DNA of 35,891 bases, taken from the NCBI GenBank assembly GCA_031290135.1, contig JAITOE010000146.1, positions 1 to 35,891 on the forward strand. Reading direction: 5' to 3'. The notes below the pieces were generated by a model. That model ran no database searches, had not been told where the DNA came from, and worked only from the letters and a program-made list of their open reading frames with translations. This document shows, one piece after another, positions 1 to 8,655 of the stretch (position 1 is its first letter; every line of letters begins with the position of its first letter). The position numbers were made by a program, and so were the translations under genes. This stretch comes from Eubacteriales Family XIII. Incertae Sedis bacterium (lineage in GTDB: Bacteria; Bacillota; Clostridia; Peptostreptococcales; Anaerovoracaceae).

Positions 1-454
1 CCGGGATCAGGATGCGCAGGGGGCGTTCTCCCTCCGGCAGGGGGTTTTTCCCGCTTGCGGCGGACAGCACCACTTCGTAGTCCGTCAGGTATTCCTCCCG
101 CAGCACCACGCGGTATTCGTCTTTCGCGATGAAGCGGATGCGGTTGAAATCCGCCGCTGTTTTGCCGTATTCCGCCAAAAACGTGTTCAGCAGCGGTCCG
201 TAGGCTGCCACCGTGCCCGCTTTCGCCGTGGCGCCCGTCGCCGAGCGCCTGACACATTCCAGCGCCAGCAGTTCCTCCGGCGTCACTGTGAATTCTTCGT
301 CCAAAAGCCCGGATATCGCAATGGCTTCCGTCCCATACTCTGAAATGTCCGCCTGTCCGCCGCAGGCCGTTGCGCAAAAAAACAGCGTCAGGGCCGCGCA
401 CAGGGCAAAAACCCGCCGTGTACGCGCCCGCGCGCTTTTACTCTTCCGTTCCAT
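1..454 (-). CDS. SUOX-fold-like lipoprotein (C-terminus beyond window)
   Basis: I read an open frame from ATG at 454 to the window edge, about 151 residues with no stop. Residues 1-31 form a lipoprotein signal: a basic start (MERKSKSARARTRR), a hydrophobic stretch and a lipobox ending ATAC, so Cys31 should be lipidated and the protein held on the outer face of the membrane. The mature part has the layout of a molybdopterin-oxidoreductase (sulfite oxidase) fold: a 'GLLDEEFTVTPEELLAL' start, a Cys near residue 66 where true family members carry the cofactor ligand, 'AYGPLLNTFLAEYG', and 'ERPLRILIP' near the edge. The start overlaps the DUF2149 stop by 17 bp, so the two are probably translationally coupled. 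Whether it binds Moco cannot be told from here; it may be a cofactor-free binding domain. It is the fifth or sixth SUOX-like protein of the cluster. Confidence 0.75.
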   Translation of the reverse strand, partial: MERKSKSARARTRRVFALCAALTLFFCATACGGQADISEYGTEAIAISGLLDEEFTVTPEELLALECVRRSATGATAKAGTVAAYGPLLNTFLAEYGKTAADFNRIRFIAKDEYRVVLREEYLTDYEVVLSAASGKNPLPEGERPLRILIP

Positions 455-767
455 CATTCCTCACCATATAAAGCTTGCCCGTGTCGGGATCGCGGTAGAC
501 GCTGCCCATCCGTTCGTAGCGCGTGTCGCCGTCCGCGTCCTCCGTGACGGCATCCTGGACGCTTTCCACTTCTGTCACGTCGCCGCCCTGTTCAACGGAT
601 GCCAGCCGGTTTTCCTCCAGATCCACGTTCCAATAGATTACGAGCGATAGCATCAGTCCGCAGGCGAAGACCAGCATGGCGTCCACGATGTTGACTGCCC
701 CGTCCATGGGATTGATGTCGTCGTCCAACAGGCTTTTGCCCCTGCGAAGCCCGCCCCCCCTCAGCAT
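438..767 (-). CDS. DUF2149 family protein, ExbD-like partner of the channel
   Basis: This is a 109-residue protein with one membrane segment (about residues 24-46, 'NIVDAMLVFACGLMLSLV') preceded by the family-typical 'DDDINPMDG'. It ends with a conserved 'GSVYRDPDTGKLYMV' tail. DUF2149 proteins are known to sit beside MotA/TolQ/ExbB genes, and here the ATG lies inside the end of that gene (ATGCTGA, 7-bp overlap). The single helix with acidic residues at its start and an extracytoplasmic tail recalls ExbD/TolR, whose helix carries the proton-binding Asp; Asp29 is the candidate, by inference. A longer in-frame ATG at 851 exists but would run deep into the upstream gene and lacks family similarity, so I chose 767. 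It probably forms a proton-driven complex with the gene product encoded at 761-1411. Confidence 0.85.
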   Translation of the reverse strand: MLRGGGLRRGKSLLDDDINPMDGAVNIVDAMLVFACGLMLSLVIYWNVDLEENRLASVEQGGDVTEVESVQDAVTEDADGDTRYERMGSVYRDPDTGKLYMVRNDGTEE

Positions 768-1411
768 GGCTGCCGCCTTTCCTCCGGGAAGTATTCTTCC
801 AGCATGGCTTCCAGCACGGTCTCCATCGTGACGAGCCCGTCTTCGTACCATCTTTTGCGGATCCGCGAGATCACGAACGCCACGCCTGCCGCCGCCAAAC
901 CGGCGACGGTTGCGTCAAAGGCGGTAAGCAGGGAATCTGAAAGGGTTTTCGTGTCTCCCTGTCCCAGGGCGATCAGGCCGGGTCCAAGGGGGATCAGGGT
1001 CGCCATCAGGCCGAACAGGGGGCCGATGCGGGAAATGACGTCTGTCACGGTCACGATCTTCTGGCAGCGCCCCTCTTCTACGGCAAGCAGCCGGACTGCC
1101 AAGGAGTGGGCTGTATTTTGGGTGCAGCCTTTGTTTTCAAGGATTTCGGCGAAGGCTTTTTTTTGCGCGGCGGGAAAGGCGGTGTTCTGCAGGACGGCGC
1201 GTGTTTCTGCGGGGGCTTGCCCTTTCAGCCCCTTTACGATGCCCTTGACGTCCACCCGGCCGCGCCGCACGCGCAGGATGGCTTCCGCTGCAAGGCTTCC
1301 GAGTTCGACTGCCACGATCGCCACGAAGAGGATCAGGACGATGATGGCTGGGACTTCCAGCCCGGCGGATATCCAATGGATCGCGCTTTTTACTGATGCG
1401 GTTGCTAGCAT
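761..1411 (-). CDS. MotA/TolQ/ExbB proton channel family protein
   Basis: A 216-residue membrane protein with the three-helix plan of the ExbB/TolQ/MotA family: TM1 at about 17-44, then a cytoplasmic region of about 75 residues, and paired helices at about 126-150 and 160-183. The pair carries the signature 'GPLFGLMATLIPLGPG' followed by 'AFDATVAGLAAAGVAF'. Members use the proton gradient across the cytoplasmic membrane to drive movement of partner proteins. The start at 1411 has a strong GGGAGGAA site; upstream in-frame codons run into a repeat and were rejected. It is the first gene of a tight trio with DUF2149 and a lipoprotein, and follows the surface-protein genes. Flagellar MotA is unlikely: the protein is short, no flagellar genes are near, and the partner is DUF2149 rather than MotB. 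Confidence 0.88.
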   Translation of the reverse strand: MLATASVKSAIHWISAGLEVPAIIVLILFVAIVAVELGSLAAEAILRVRRGRVDVKGIVKGLKGQAPAETRAVLQNTAFPAAQKKAFAEILENKGCTQNTAHSLAVRLLAVEEGRCQKIVTVTDVISRIGPLFGLMATLIPLGPGLIALGQGDTKTLSDSLLTAFDATVAGLAAAGVAFVISRIRKRWYEDGLVTMETVLEAMLEEYFPEERRQPC

Positions 1412-1464
1412 AAAATTCCTCCCGTTTTTATGTGATGGTTGGTATGATGAGCTTAGGTCTGAAC

Positions 1465-1670
1465 GGCGCTGGGTTGCTTCGCTTCGCTCGCAATGACGGA
1501 GGGGTTGTCCGCAGCTGGGGGGCGATGGCGCGGGCGTCTCATGTCGTTGCGAGGAGCGGAGCGACGAAGCAATCCAGTGCATGTGCATTGCTTCGCTACT
1601 CTCGCAACGACGAAAGGGTTGTCTGGCGCTGGGTTGCTTCGCTTCGCTCGCAATGACGGAGGGGTTGTCC
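1465..1670. repeat. Dispersed palindromic repeat cluster
   Basis: Two identical 46-bp direct copies (1465-1510 and 1625-1670) of the genome's intergenic repeat flank an inverted-repeat copy at 1543-1611, whose arms begin GTCGTTGCGAG and end CTCGCAACGAC. The whole lies in the 273-bp gap between the membrane-anchored protein gene and the ExbB-type gene. I see no other gene in this gap. Confidence 0.9.
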
Positions 1671-1684
1671 CCCGGCGACGCCGT

Positions 1685-2869
1685 TCACTCCGTGCGCTGT
1701 CTTCTGTACTGTCCGATGGCGCCGGCAAAAAATAGCAACAGAAAAGCGAACGCTATGTATTTCAGCATTCCTCTGTCTGCTTCCGACGGCACGAGGGGCG
1801 CCGCGTTTTCTGCGATTTCGTGGATCCGCCAGGGCTGTTTCGCGCCTGCGTCCGCGTCGGCCGACGAAAGAGCTATCTCCGCGAAAGCGGGCGCTTCCGG
1901 CGCGTCCGTTTCTTCTCCCGTGTTCCCGGTCTGTTCCGCCAGGGCGCCTGCGGCTCCGCCCTCCGGCGCGCCCGGCGCGTCCGCCGCCGTCGGATCTCCG
2001 CCGCCCATTTCGCTCCCCAGCGGCACGTCCGCGTCTATGGCAGCCCCCTCGTCCGGCGGTGCGCCGCCCAGCAGGATCTCTATGGCGTGTATCCACTTCG
2101 CCGAGCGGTACGCTTCCTGCGAAAAACCGTCCGTCTGCCCGAACACCAAGCGAAACCGGTTGTCCGTCACCATCCCGTCGAAGTTCGGCGCGTCCGCGAA
2201 GCGTTCCCAGCGATCCATCACGGCGATCATGGTCTGGACCGGAACGGGATCTTCCATGGCGCCGAGCATCGGCGCCATCAGATCCAAGTTCCATAGCTCC
2301 GCGAGGTGCGGATAATAGTAGCGTTTCCTCTCCAGCAGGTAACTGCCGGGGTAGCTTTGGTACCAAGTCCCTTCAATGTCCTTGCAGTAGAGGTACAGCG
2401 TCTCTATCGAGCCGAGGTCGATGCCGGCGTCCGTCAGGATGTCCGAAAGCAGGGCGCCGCGCGCGGAGTTGACCACCACGGCCGGCATCCGGTCGATCCA
2501 CGTGTACACCTGCTGCACCTGCGGCAGTTTCAGGAACTCGTCCATGGTATAGACTTTTCTGATTTCGTAGTCCGAGCCGAAATAGCCCACCTTGATGGTC
2601 AGGCTGTCCGAGCGGAGTCCGTCGGCGCCCGTCCCCCGGCTTGTGTCGTCCGTCAGGTCGGCTTCCACCGCAGCGGGGCTTGTCACCTCCGCGATTTCGG
2701 TTGCGCCGGGGCTTACCGCGTCCGGCAGGACATCGGCTTCCGGTGCGCCGAGGCTTGCCGCGTCCGCCGGCTCGCCGGTTTCCGCTGCCAGGGCCGGACA
2801 AGGCAATGCCGCCCACGCGAAAAGGATGGCCGCCGTACAGATGGCCGGAATCAGAAAGGCTTTCCTCAA
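1685..2869 (-). CDS. SUOX-fold-like surface protein with C-terminal membrane anchor
   Basis: A 394-residue protein: signal peptide 1-28 (cleavage after PALA), a low-complexity A/E/D/P-rich spacer to about 88, a SUOX-like domain at about 90-267, another acidic/Ala-rich spacer, and a membrane helix at about 369-386 followed by RRQRTE, which should stop transfer. The SUOX-like call rests on 'ALLSDILTDAGI' and 'RLVFGQTDGF...AKWIHAIEI', which match the 'PLRLV...KWV.RIE' end of oxidoreductase molybdopterin-binding domains; no cofactor-ligand Cys is evident. The start is a TTG whose bases overlap the upstream stop (TTGA), with only a G-rich weak site before it; no ATG gives a signal peptide. The protein could be the membrane-side receptor for the SLH- or dockerin-borne relatives encoded upstream. 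Confidence 0.8.
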   Translation of the reverse strand: MRKAFLIPAICTAAILFAWAALPCPALAAETGEPADAASLGAPEADVLPDAVSPGATEIAEVTSPAAVEADLTDDTSRGTGADGLRSDSLTIKVGYFGSDYEIRKVYTMDEFLKLPQVQQVYTWIDRMPAVVVNSARGALLSDILTDAGIDLGSIETLYLYCKDIEGTWYQSYPGSYLLERKRYYYPHLAELWNLDLMAPMLGAMEDPVPVQTMIAVMDRWERFADAPNFDGMVTDNRFRLVFGQTDGFSQEAYRSAKWIHAIEILLGGAPPDEGAAIDADVPLGSEMGGGDPTAADAPGAPEGGAAGALAEQTGNTGEETDAPEAPAFAEIALSSADADAGAKQPWRIHEIAENAAPLVPSEADRGMLKYIAFAFLLLFFAGAIGQYRRQRTE

Positions 2870-4248
2870 ATTTCGACCCCCGCGTTTCTAAAGGTACGCA
2901 GGATGGCGACCGCGGCTTGTGCCTTCGTCGCCACGTCCAAGGGGTGGAAGCTTCCGTCCGGGAAGCCCGTCACGCCGCCGTTCTCCGTCAGGGCCGCCAC
3001 CGCGTCCCGCGCCCAGGACGCGATTTCCGCCCTGTCCGTATAGCTGAGCTGCGAGCCGTCGCCCGTCAGTTCAAGCGCGCGGGCGAGCATGCTGGTCATC
3101 TCCTGCCGCGTAATCAGCCTGTCCGGGTTCACTTCGCCTTTTTCCCCCGGAACCAGGATGCCCTGCCTGATGGCGGTGGACAGATAGGGCTGCCCCCAAT
3201 GGCTCTGCGCGTCGGAAATCCGCACGGAACCGTCTAAGCTGCACAGGCGCTTCACGATCATGGCCTTCGTCAGCATGCTTACGAACTGCGTGCGCGTTAC
3301 CTGGCTGTTCGGCGCAAAGCTGCCATCCGGGTTTCCGTTCACCGCGCCCAAGGCGACCAAGGTCGCGATGTCCGGCTCCGCCCAGTGGCCTTTCACGTCG
3401 GTCAGGGCGTGATCCGTCGTCATTCCGCCCGCGACGCCGCCCGTGACGACGTCCGATCCCTGCCCGCTGCCGGTGTCTACGGGGTCGGTGTCGTTCGTTC
3501 CGCTTGTGCTGCCGCTGCTTCCGCTGCCCGTGCTTGTGGCCGGCGCGTTGACCGATAGTTCCACGTCCATCCTGTAGACCCATTTAAAGGAATTCGACGC
3601 GTTCGCCGGGACAAAGGTCCCGTCTTCCCGATCCGAGAAATCTTCCATGCCGAACACCACGCGCATGCGGTTGGCACCCGTGAGGGGTTCCGGCTCACTT
3701 CCGGTCCGGTACCAGCCGTCCTCGTAGGCGAGCATCGGGTATACCCGGCGCTTTCCCTCGGAGGCCGCCGCGACGTTCAGGATGTTGATGCCCATGCCTG
3801 CCGGTTCCCACAGGGCTTTGTCCAGAATGGCAGGGAAGATGTAGCCGTCGTAGCCCAGCAGCTGCTCCCGTGAAAAGCTCTTCTGTCCGTCCGACGCCCA
3901 GAACGTGAAGCGTTCGATGTCGTTTTCCTTCAAGCCCACGTCCCGCAGGACTGTGGTCAGGTACACGCCTGTCGCTTCGTCGAAGGTCACGGTGGGGAGC
4001 AGATCCACGAAGGTGAAATACTGGGTCACGCCCTTGTCTTCGAAATAGCCGATGTCAAGGTCTCGCAGGACTTCAAACTCGTTCTTGTCCGCGTACCGGA
4101 TGCGGACTTCCAAGCTGGATGCCGCTGTGCCGGTTAAGGTCTTGTCCGGGTATTCGGTGGGGGGCGGCATGGCCGCGCAGAGGGTGGTGAACAGGACCGC
4201 AAGGGTCAGGGCCAAAAGGCATGTGCGCCGCAAGGTTTTTGTTTTCAT
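2866..4248 (-). CDS. SUOX-fold-like protein with three SLH repeats
   Basis: A 460-residue exported protein. Signal peptide 1-26; SUOX-like domain about 46-233, with 'GVYLTTVLRDVGL', 'FTFWASDGQKSFS' and the closing 'MRVVFGMEDF...FKWVYRMDVEL'; a Gly/Ser/Thr linker 236-275; then three SLH repeats (about 281-330, 343-393 and 402-455) carrying the usual 'HWA' and 'ITR' type positions. SLH repeats bind pyruvylated secondary cell wall polymer, so it should be fixed at the S-layer. The start at 4248 has a perfect GGGAGGAAT site. The stop overlaps the next gene's TTG, so the two are likely co-translated. The 5' leader holds an unusual structured segment (4340-4484). No redox ligand is visible; a binding role fits as well as catalysis. 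Confidence 0.87.
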   Translation of the reverse strand: MKTKTLRRTCLLALTLAVLFTTLCAAMPPPTEYPDKTLTGTAASSLEVRIRYADKNEFEVLRDLDIGYFEDKGVTQYFTFVDLLPTVTFDEATGVYLTTVLRDVGLKENDIERFTFWASDGQKSFSREQLLGYDGYIFPAILDKALWEPAGMGINILNVAAASEGKRRVYPMLAYEDGWYRTGSEPEPLTGANRMRVVFGMEDFSDREDGTFVPANASNSFKWVYRMDVELSVNAPATSTGSGSSGSTSGTNDTDPVDTGSGQGSDVVTGGVAGGMTTDHALTDVKGHWAEPDIATLVALGAVNGNPDGSFAPNSQVTRTQFVSMLTKAMIVKRLCSLDGSVRISDAQSHWGQPYLSTAIRQGILVPGEKGEVNPDRLITRQEMTSMLARALELTGDGSQLSYTDRAEIASWARDAVAALTENGGVTGFPDGSFHPLDVATKAQAAVAILRTFRNAGVEI

Positions 4249-4339
4249 TGCAATTCCTCCCGTTTGTGAATTTTGGTTACGCATCCGCCGCTACGGGTTG
4301 CGCCCGCCCCGCAGCTGGGTGTTTCGTGCCATAAATATA

Positions 4340-4484
4340 TAATAACAGGGGGGGAGGCAGAGAGAAGAAAGAAAACCTCCCCCCGGATGATGAAAGCAAG
4401 CGTTATAGCGGTAGGTTCCAGACCGGCTGAAGCCGGGGAGAACCCTCGCATGGCACCTACCATCCATTTGTTTCACAAATGGGG
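4340..4484 (-). promoter_or_regulatory. Structured mRNA leader, class unknown
   Basis: This gap reads as a strongly folded RNA on the minus strand. It contains an 8-bp hairpin at 4464-4482 with a 3-nt loop, directly after the upstream stop; a long stem pairing 4455-4461 with 4410-4416; an enclosed hairpin at 4423-4436 (CCGGCTGAAGCCGG); and a 9-bp G-C stem (4349-4357 with 4376-4384) followed by an A/T-rich stretch, like an attenuator. A further short pairing, 4385-4389 with 4461-4465, would compete with the first hairpin. I could not match it to a known riboswitch. It may simply be a terminator plus processed leader for the SLH gene at 2866-4248. Confidence 0.45.
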
Positions 4485-7280
4485 TTAGGTGCGCATTATC
4501 CGTTCCAGCATCCCGGCGATCATCTTGGCGGCTTCTGCCCGCGTGGCGTTGTCCGACGGCGCGAAGCGGAAAGTTCCGTCATTGTTTTCGATGCCGTTCA
4601 GGATTTCTGACTGCTGCATCGCCCATACGGCGTCCTGGGCCCAGGGCGCGATCTCCGCCGCGTCCGAGAAACGCACGGCCGCCCCGCCCGCAGGCAGTTC
4701 CGCCTGCGCCACCCGGCTGATGTAGCGGGTCAGCATGGCCGCCGCCTCCTGGCGCGTCAGCAGGTCATTGGGGCGGAAAAGACCGTCCGCGCCCTCCGCC
4801 ACGCCCGCGCCAGCCGCCCACAGGACCGCGTAGTAATACCACTGGCCTTCCTGCACGTCCGCGAACGCGTCCCCGAGGTTGTCCCGCAGCGCCTCGTCCG
4901 TCATGTTGTACAGGATCCGCGCCAGCTCCGCCCGCGTGATGTTGGACAGGGGTTCGAACACACCCGTTTCTTTACCGTTCACAAGATTTCTGTCTGTTAA
5001 AAATTTCACAGGCTCGTAATACCAGGCGTCTTCCGCCACGTCCGTGAAGAGCGCGCTCAGGTTGTCGCGGCCCGTGAGCACAAAGGTCGAGAAATCGGAG
5101 GTTGTGAAGCTGAGGCGTCCTGTTTTCGCGTCGTATTCCGTTTGCAGGAATTCCACTTCGCCGTCTTCTGTCAGGTGTGCCGCCACGACCAGGGACGGGT
5201 CTTCCCCCTCCGCCGGAGCATAGTCCAGAATGACGGTCATGATTCCGCCCTTGAGGGTCTCTATCGTCACCCCGGCCTCGACCGCGCCGATGTAGGCGTC
5301 CAGCGTGACCGAGGTTCCCAAGGCACCCATGTCCTTGAGTTTTTTCGCCAGCGCCGCCTGCTGCGCTTCGTTCAGGACGGACGCGTCCCCCACCGAGGTT
5401 TTCAGCCGGACTGTCTTTCCCGCCTTGTACAGCACACGGACCGCCGCGTTGTCAAACTCCAGCGTCAGGTTCAGGTTTTCCGGATCCTCCGTCTTTCTTA
5501 CCTGCAGGCTCGTCGCCGAGGAAAGCTTTGACGTGTCCACGGCCGCCATGCCGTTTTCGTCGAATTCGGCGCGGACGCGGGTCGGCGTCGCTTGCGGGAC
5601 GGCGATGTTTCCGCCGCTCGTTCCCGTGGTCCCCGTGCTGTTATTGCTGTTGTTATTGCCGTTGTTATTGCTGTTGTCATTGTTGTCTGCGGCGTCATCC
5701 GGGTCTTCGGCGCCGGGCGGAGGGGTCTCCGGGTCGCCGGCGTAGAGGATGACCCGCGCGTCCATGTATCCCGCCGCGCTGATGTCCAGCGTATAGGTTC
5801 CGGCGGCGTCGAACAGGGTTCCGGCGAGGTAAATGCTCCGGTCAAAGGCGTCAATCCAGTAGTCCTGCCTTTCCTGTATGTCACGCCTGTTGGCAGGCAG
5901 CACCTGCCCGAAGTACAGTTTGGTTTGGGTGATGGCGGAGGTCCATTCCTCAAAGAATTTCGCGGATTCCGTGTCGGACAGCGCCATGGCGGGCGTCAGG
6001 TGTACGGGTTCATTTATGGGAATGAGTTTGGGGGCGCCGAAATCCGGGGCCTCCGGCAGGGCGTGGAGCGTGACCGTGCCGCGGTCCGCAAAGCCCGGCT
6101 GCGCCGCGTGGGCGTATACCGTCAGGGGCTTCGCCTCCCAATCCCGATCCGCTTCCTCCGGCACGAAATGGATTGTCCCCGTGTACGGGGTCTGCGCCGT
6201 GTCGTCGTCTTCAAGGGAATAATAGATGGATGCGCCGGTGGTGACGTTTTCCAGCGTGACGTCGGCGCTGCCGTCTCCGTTATACACGAAAGACGCGACG
6301 GGCGATTCCACCGTCCCGAAGCAGGGGAAATCCGGCGCGTTTGCCATGTCTAAGCGCATGCCGTAGATCCACTTGAAATTGTGGTACATGGTACGGGTAC
6401 CCCAAAACAGCACCGCCTTTGTTTGCGGGACGCAGAGCGCCAGGGCTTCCGCGCCGGACAGCGTGCTTGCGAAAGCGCCCGTGGGATCATCGCCGTTCGC
6501 GGCCAGCCAGCTGTTGAGGGGTTCGTCGCTCCTGCGTCCGTTCATGTAGCGCGTGGCCAGCAACACCGGCATCTCGGTGCTGTTAACTTCCGCATAGCGT
6601 TTGTCCGCATAATATGGATCGTCGATCCCGTAGCTGTCATTGTATATTTCAAAAGACAGGGGCGGCCAGACGCTGTAGCCCGGAGTCTCCCACCCTTCGT
6701 GCCATCCGCCTGCGGCGTAGGCCGCAGCGGGCGGTTTGAATATGGGCGGTTTGAGTGTCTCAGGGGCATAATAGCCAGGTTCTCCAAGCAGATCTTCGTA
6801 AGTCCAAGCGCGCACGAACGCGGTGGGCGTGTCCGTTGCCATCAGGTGGAGGGTTCCTCCCGGCGAAAAAGCGATGCCACCCGTCGTCGTAATTTCCGGG
6901 TTGTGTTCCCCGGCATATTCTTTTACAAAGTCTATCAGTTCCCAGATCTCGAAGCCCTGTGCTTCCGCGTACACGATATCGGGTAAGTTGTCTGAGGCGT
7001 TGAAATAATAATTTTTTCCCTCGCGCCCCGGACGGGTGTCCCCATGGGTGAGCGTGTCCAGCTCCGCCGCGGGGATGGCCGCCAGCAGCACGTCCGCCCC
7101 TTCCGCGTTCTTCGCGTAAAAGAAAAGGGTTTCCAGCGGTTCCGAATCCAAAGTTTTGTCCACTGCCCGGACGTCTCCGTCTGACAGGGCGGGATAAATC
7201 CCGAACATCAGGAGGGCCGCCAGCAGGACGCAGACAGCGCGCTTTGCCGCCGCCCTGCTTCTTGTCACGTTCGTTGCCAT
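4485..7280 (-). CDS. SUOX-like / Shr-HID-like surface protein with three SLH repeats
   Basis: A 931-residue exported protein. Signal peptide about 1-39; SUOX-like domain 48-313, ending 'TMYHNFKWIYGMRLDM'; a chitobiase-C-terminal-like beta domain 326-405 ('GASIYYSLED'); a domain at 415-512 with the pattern of the Shr hemoglobin-interacting domain (formerly DUF1533), including a conserved Trp, a 'Y-W-I' strand and 'GTYTLDISAAGYMDA'; an Asn-rich linker about 514-560; a beta domain 565-738 of the kind often found before SLH repeats; and three SLH repeats at 744-925. The start at 7280 has AAGGAGA; longer in-frame starts run into the neighbouring gene. It shares its first three domains with the dockerin protein encoded at 12971-15355, so the same head is attached either to the wall or to a scaffold. 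Function unknown; heme or hemoprotein binding is an inference from the HID-like domain. Confidence 0.87.
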   Translation of the reverse strand: MATNVTRSRAAAKRAVCVLLAALLMFGIYPALSDGDVRAVDKTLDSEPLETLFFYAKNAEGADVLLAAIPAAELDTLTHGDTRPGREGKNYYFNASDNLPDIVYAEAQGFEIWELIDFVKEYAGEHNPEITTTGGIAFSPGGTLHLMATDTPTAFVRAWTYEDLLGEPGYYAPETLKPPIFKPPAAAYAAGGWHEGWETPGYSVWPPLSFEIYNDSYGIDDPYYADKRYAEVNSTEMPVLLATRYMNGRRSDEPLNSWLAANGDDPTGAFASTLSGAEALALCVPQTKAVLFWGTRTMYHNFKWIYGMRLDMANAPDFPCFGTVESPVASFVYNGDGSADVTLENVTTGASIYYSLEDDDTAQTPYTGTIHFVPEEADRDWEAKPLTVYAHAAQPGFADRGTVTLHALPEAPDFGAPKLIPINEPVHLTPAMALSDTESAKFFEEWTSAITQTKLYFGQVLPANRRDIQERQDYWIDAFDRSIYLAGTLFDAAGTYTLDISAAGYMDARVILYAGDPETPPPGAEDPDDAADNNDNSNNNGNNNSNNSTGTTGTSGGNIAVPQATPTRVRAEFDENGMAAVDTSKLSSATSLQVRKTEDPENLNLTLEFDNAAVRVLYKAGKTVRLKTSVGDASVLNEAQQAALAKKLKDMGALGTSVTLDAYIGAVEAGVTIETLKGGIMTVILDYAPAEGEDPSLVVAAHLTEDGEVEFLQTEYDAKTGRLSFTTSDFSTFVLTGRDNLSALFTDVAEDAWYYEPVKFLTDRNLVNGKETGVFEPLSNITRAELARILYNMTDEALRDNLGDAFADVQEGQWYYYAVLWAAGAGVAEGADGLFRPNDLLTRQEAAAMLTRYISRVAQAELPAGGAAVRFSDAAEIAPWAQDAVWAMQQSEILNGIENNDGTFRFAPSDNATRAEAAKMIAGMLERIMRT

Positions 7281-7314
7281 GCTTGCACGTCTCCTTCCTT
7301 TGCGTTTTACGCGC

Positions 7315-8655
7315 CTAAGACGCGCTTCCGGAAACGAAGTAATGAACCACAGCGAGCATCTTCGCCGCTTCGGCGCGGGTGGCTTCGCCCTGGGGGCGGA
7401 AGCTGCCGTCCTCGTAGCCGCCAATGACGTCCGCCTTCTGCATGGAAACCACCGCGTCTTTTGCGTAGCCGCTGATCCCGGTCGCGTCCGTGAACGTTAT
7501 CTCCGCATTGGTTTCGTCAAGCGTGATGTTTTTATAGTTCAGGTAGCGGGCCAGCAAGGTCGCGATGTCCTGCCGCGTAATGCGGTTCCCCGGCGCGAAG
7601 CTCTGTTCGGAAACTCCGCTCGTGACGCCTGCGGCCACTGCCCAGGCCACTGCGGGCGCGTAATAGGCGCTTTCCGGCACGTCGGCGAACACGGAGGCTG
7701 GCTCTGCGGAAGCGCCGTCCATGCGGTACAGGATGGTGATGAACTCCGCCCGGGTGATGGAATCCGAGGGCGCGAAAAGACTTGTGCTCTTGCCGGTCAC
7801 GAAGCCGTAACCCGCCATGTAGCTCACGTAGTCATAGGCCCAGTGTCCCTTTGGCACGTCCGTGAAATCCGAAGCCGCCAAGGGCGCGTTCCCGTCGAGG
7901 ATGTTGACGGCGGAGAGTCCGTTCGCGGCACCGGATGTGGTGCTTGGCGTGGCGGCAGGCGTAGTGGTTGTGGCGGCGGGCGCCGTGGCGCTTGGCGTGG
8001 AACCGCCGGACGTGGCGCCGCCTCCGGACGGGGTGCTGCCGGGCGTTGTGACGTCAGGCGTTGTGGTGCCGGGCGTGGTGCTGTCCGGCGTAGTGCTGTC
8101 CGGCGTTGTGCTCTCCGGCGTGGTGGTGGCGGGGGGCGTTGTGCCGGAATCCGCCGCTTTCACGGTGATTTTTCCGGGGCTGAACGTGACAGGCACGACG
8201 TCCGCGTTCCAATTCATAAGGTTTTTGTCAAGACCGTCCACCAGGCCGATCCGGATTTCATAGTCGCCGGCCGCCGCGCCGGATTTCACGGAAAACACGG
8301 CGGTAAACAGCGTTCCGTTTTCTTTTATGTCCGTAACCCCGAAAAACGCGACATTATTCCTGTCGGGGTTTTTGATCAAGCCACCCTCCGGAAAAAGCCC
8401 GCCCGTGAAGCCGGTCAGCGTCAGGGCGGCCGTGTCGTAGGTGAACACAAAGGCGGCCCCGGCTATGCCGGGGTTGTTTTCGATCCGGACGGGGATTTGC
8501 AGCCCCGTTGCTCCCGGCGCCGCTTCGCTTATGCTCCCTGCCTGCACCGCGGTTCCCGCCGCAAGGGCCGACGCCGGCGCGAGGCCGAAGAGGGTCAGGC
8601 AGAGACAGAGGGCGGCTACGATTATTTTCAAATGTTTGTCTTCTCTCTTTTTCAT
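7315..8655 (-). CDS. Anchoring scaffoldin: one cohesin plus three SLH repeats
   Basis: A 446-residue protein: signal peptide 1-33, a cohesin domain about 36-165 ('IPVRIENNPGIAGAAFVFTY', then 'GLVDGLDKNLMNWNADVVPV'), a Thr/Pro/Ser linker 168-245 with many TTP units, and three SLH repeats (264-307, 323-366, 388-435). This is the plan of cell-surface cohesin anchors such as OlpA of cellulosome producers, which hold a dockerin-bearing partner at the wall. The likely partners are dockerins encoded at 10574-21247. The start at 8655 is the only one giving a signal peptide; its ribosome site lies inside a homopurine leader. The SLH region is clearly similar to that of the next upstream gene, showing a tandem duplication with divergent N-termini. 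Confidence 0.9.
   Translation of the reverse strand: MKKREDKHLKIIVAALCLCLTLFGLAPASALAAGTAVQAGSISEAAPGATGLQIPVRIENNPGIAGAAFVFTYDTAALTLTGFTGGLFPEGGLIKNPDRNNVAFFGVTDIKENGTLFTAVFSVKSGAAAGDYEIRIGLVDGLDKNLMNWNADVVPVTFSPGKITVKAADSGTTPPATTTPESTTPDSTTPDSTTPGTTTPDVTTPGSTPSGGGATSGGSTPSATAPAATTTTPAATPSTTSGAANGLSAVNILDGNAPLAASDFTDVPKGHWAYDYVSYMAGYGFVTGKSTSLFAPSDSITRAEFITILYRMDGASAEPASVFADVPESAYYAPAVAWAVAAGVTSGVSEQSFAPGNRITRQDIATLLARYLNYKNITLDETNAEITFTDATGISGYAKDAVVSMQKADVIGGYEDGSFRPQGEATRAEAAKMLAVVHYFVSGSAS

Noticed and set aside
761-1411. Flagellar motor stator MotA
   Set aside because: Too short, partnered by DUF2149 rather than MotB, and no flagellar genes nearby.
4340-4484. Cobalamin, Moco or cyclic-di-GMP riboswitch
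   Set aside because: I compared the conserved cores I remember for these classes and found no convincing match, so it is left as an unclassified structured leader.
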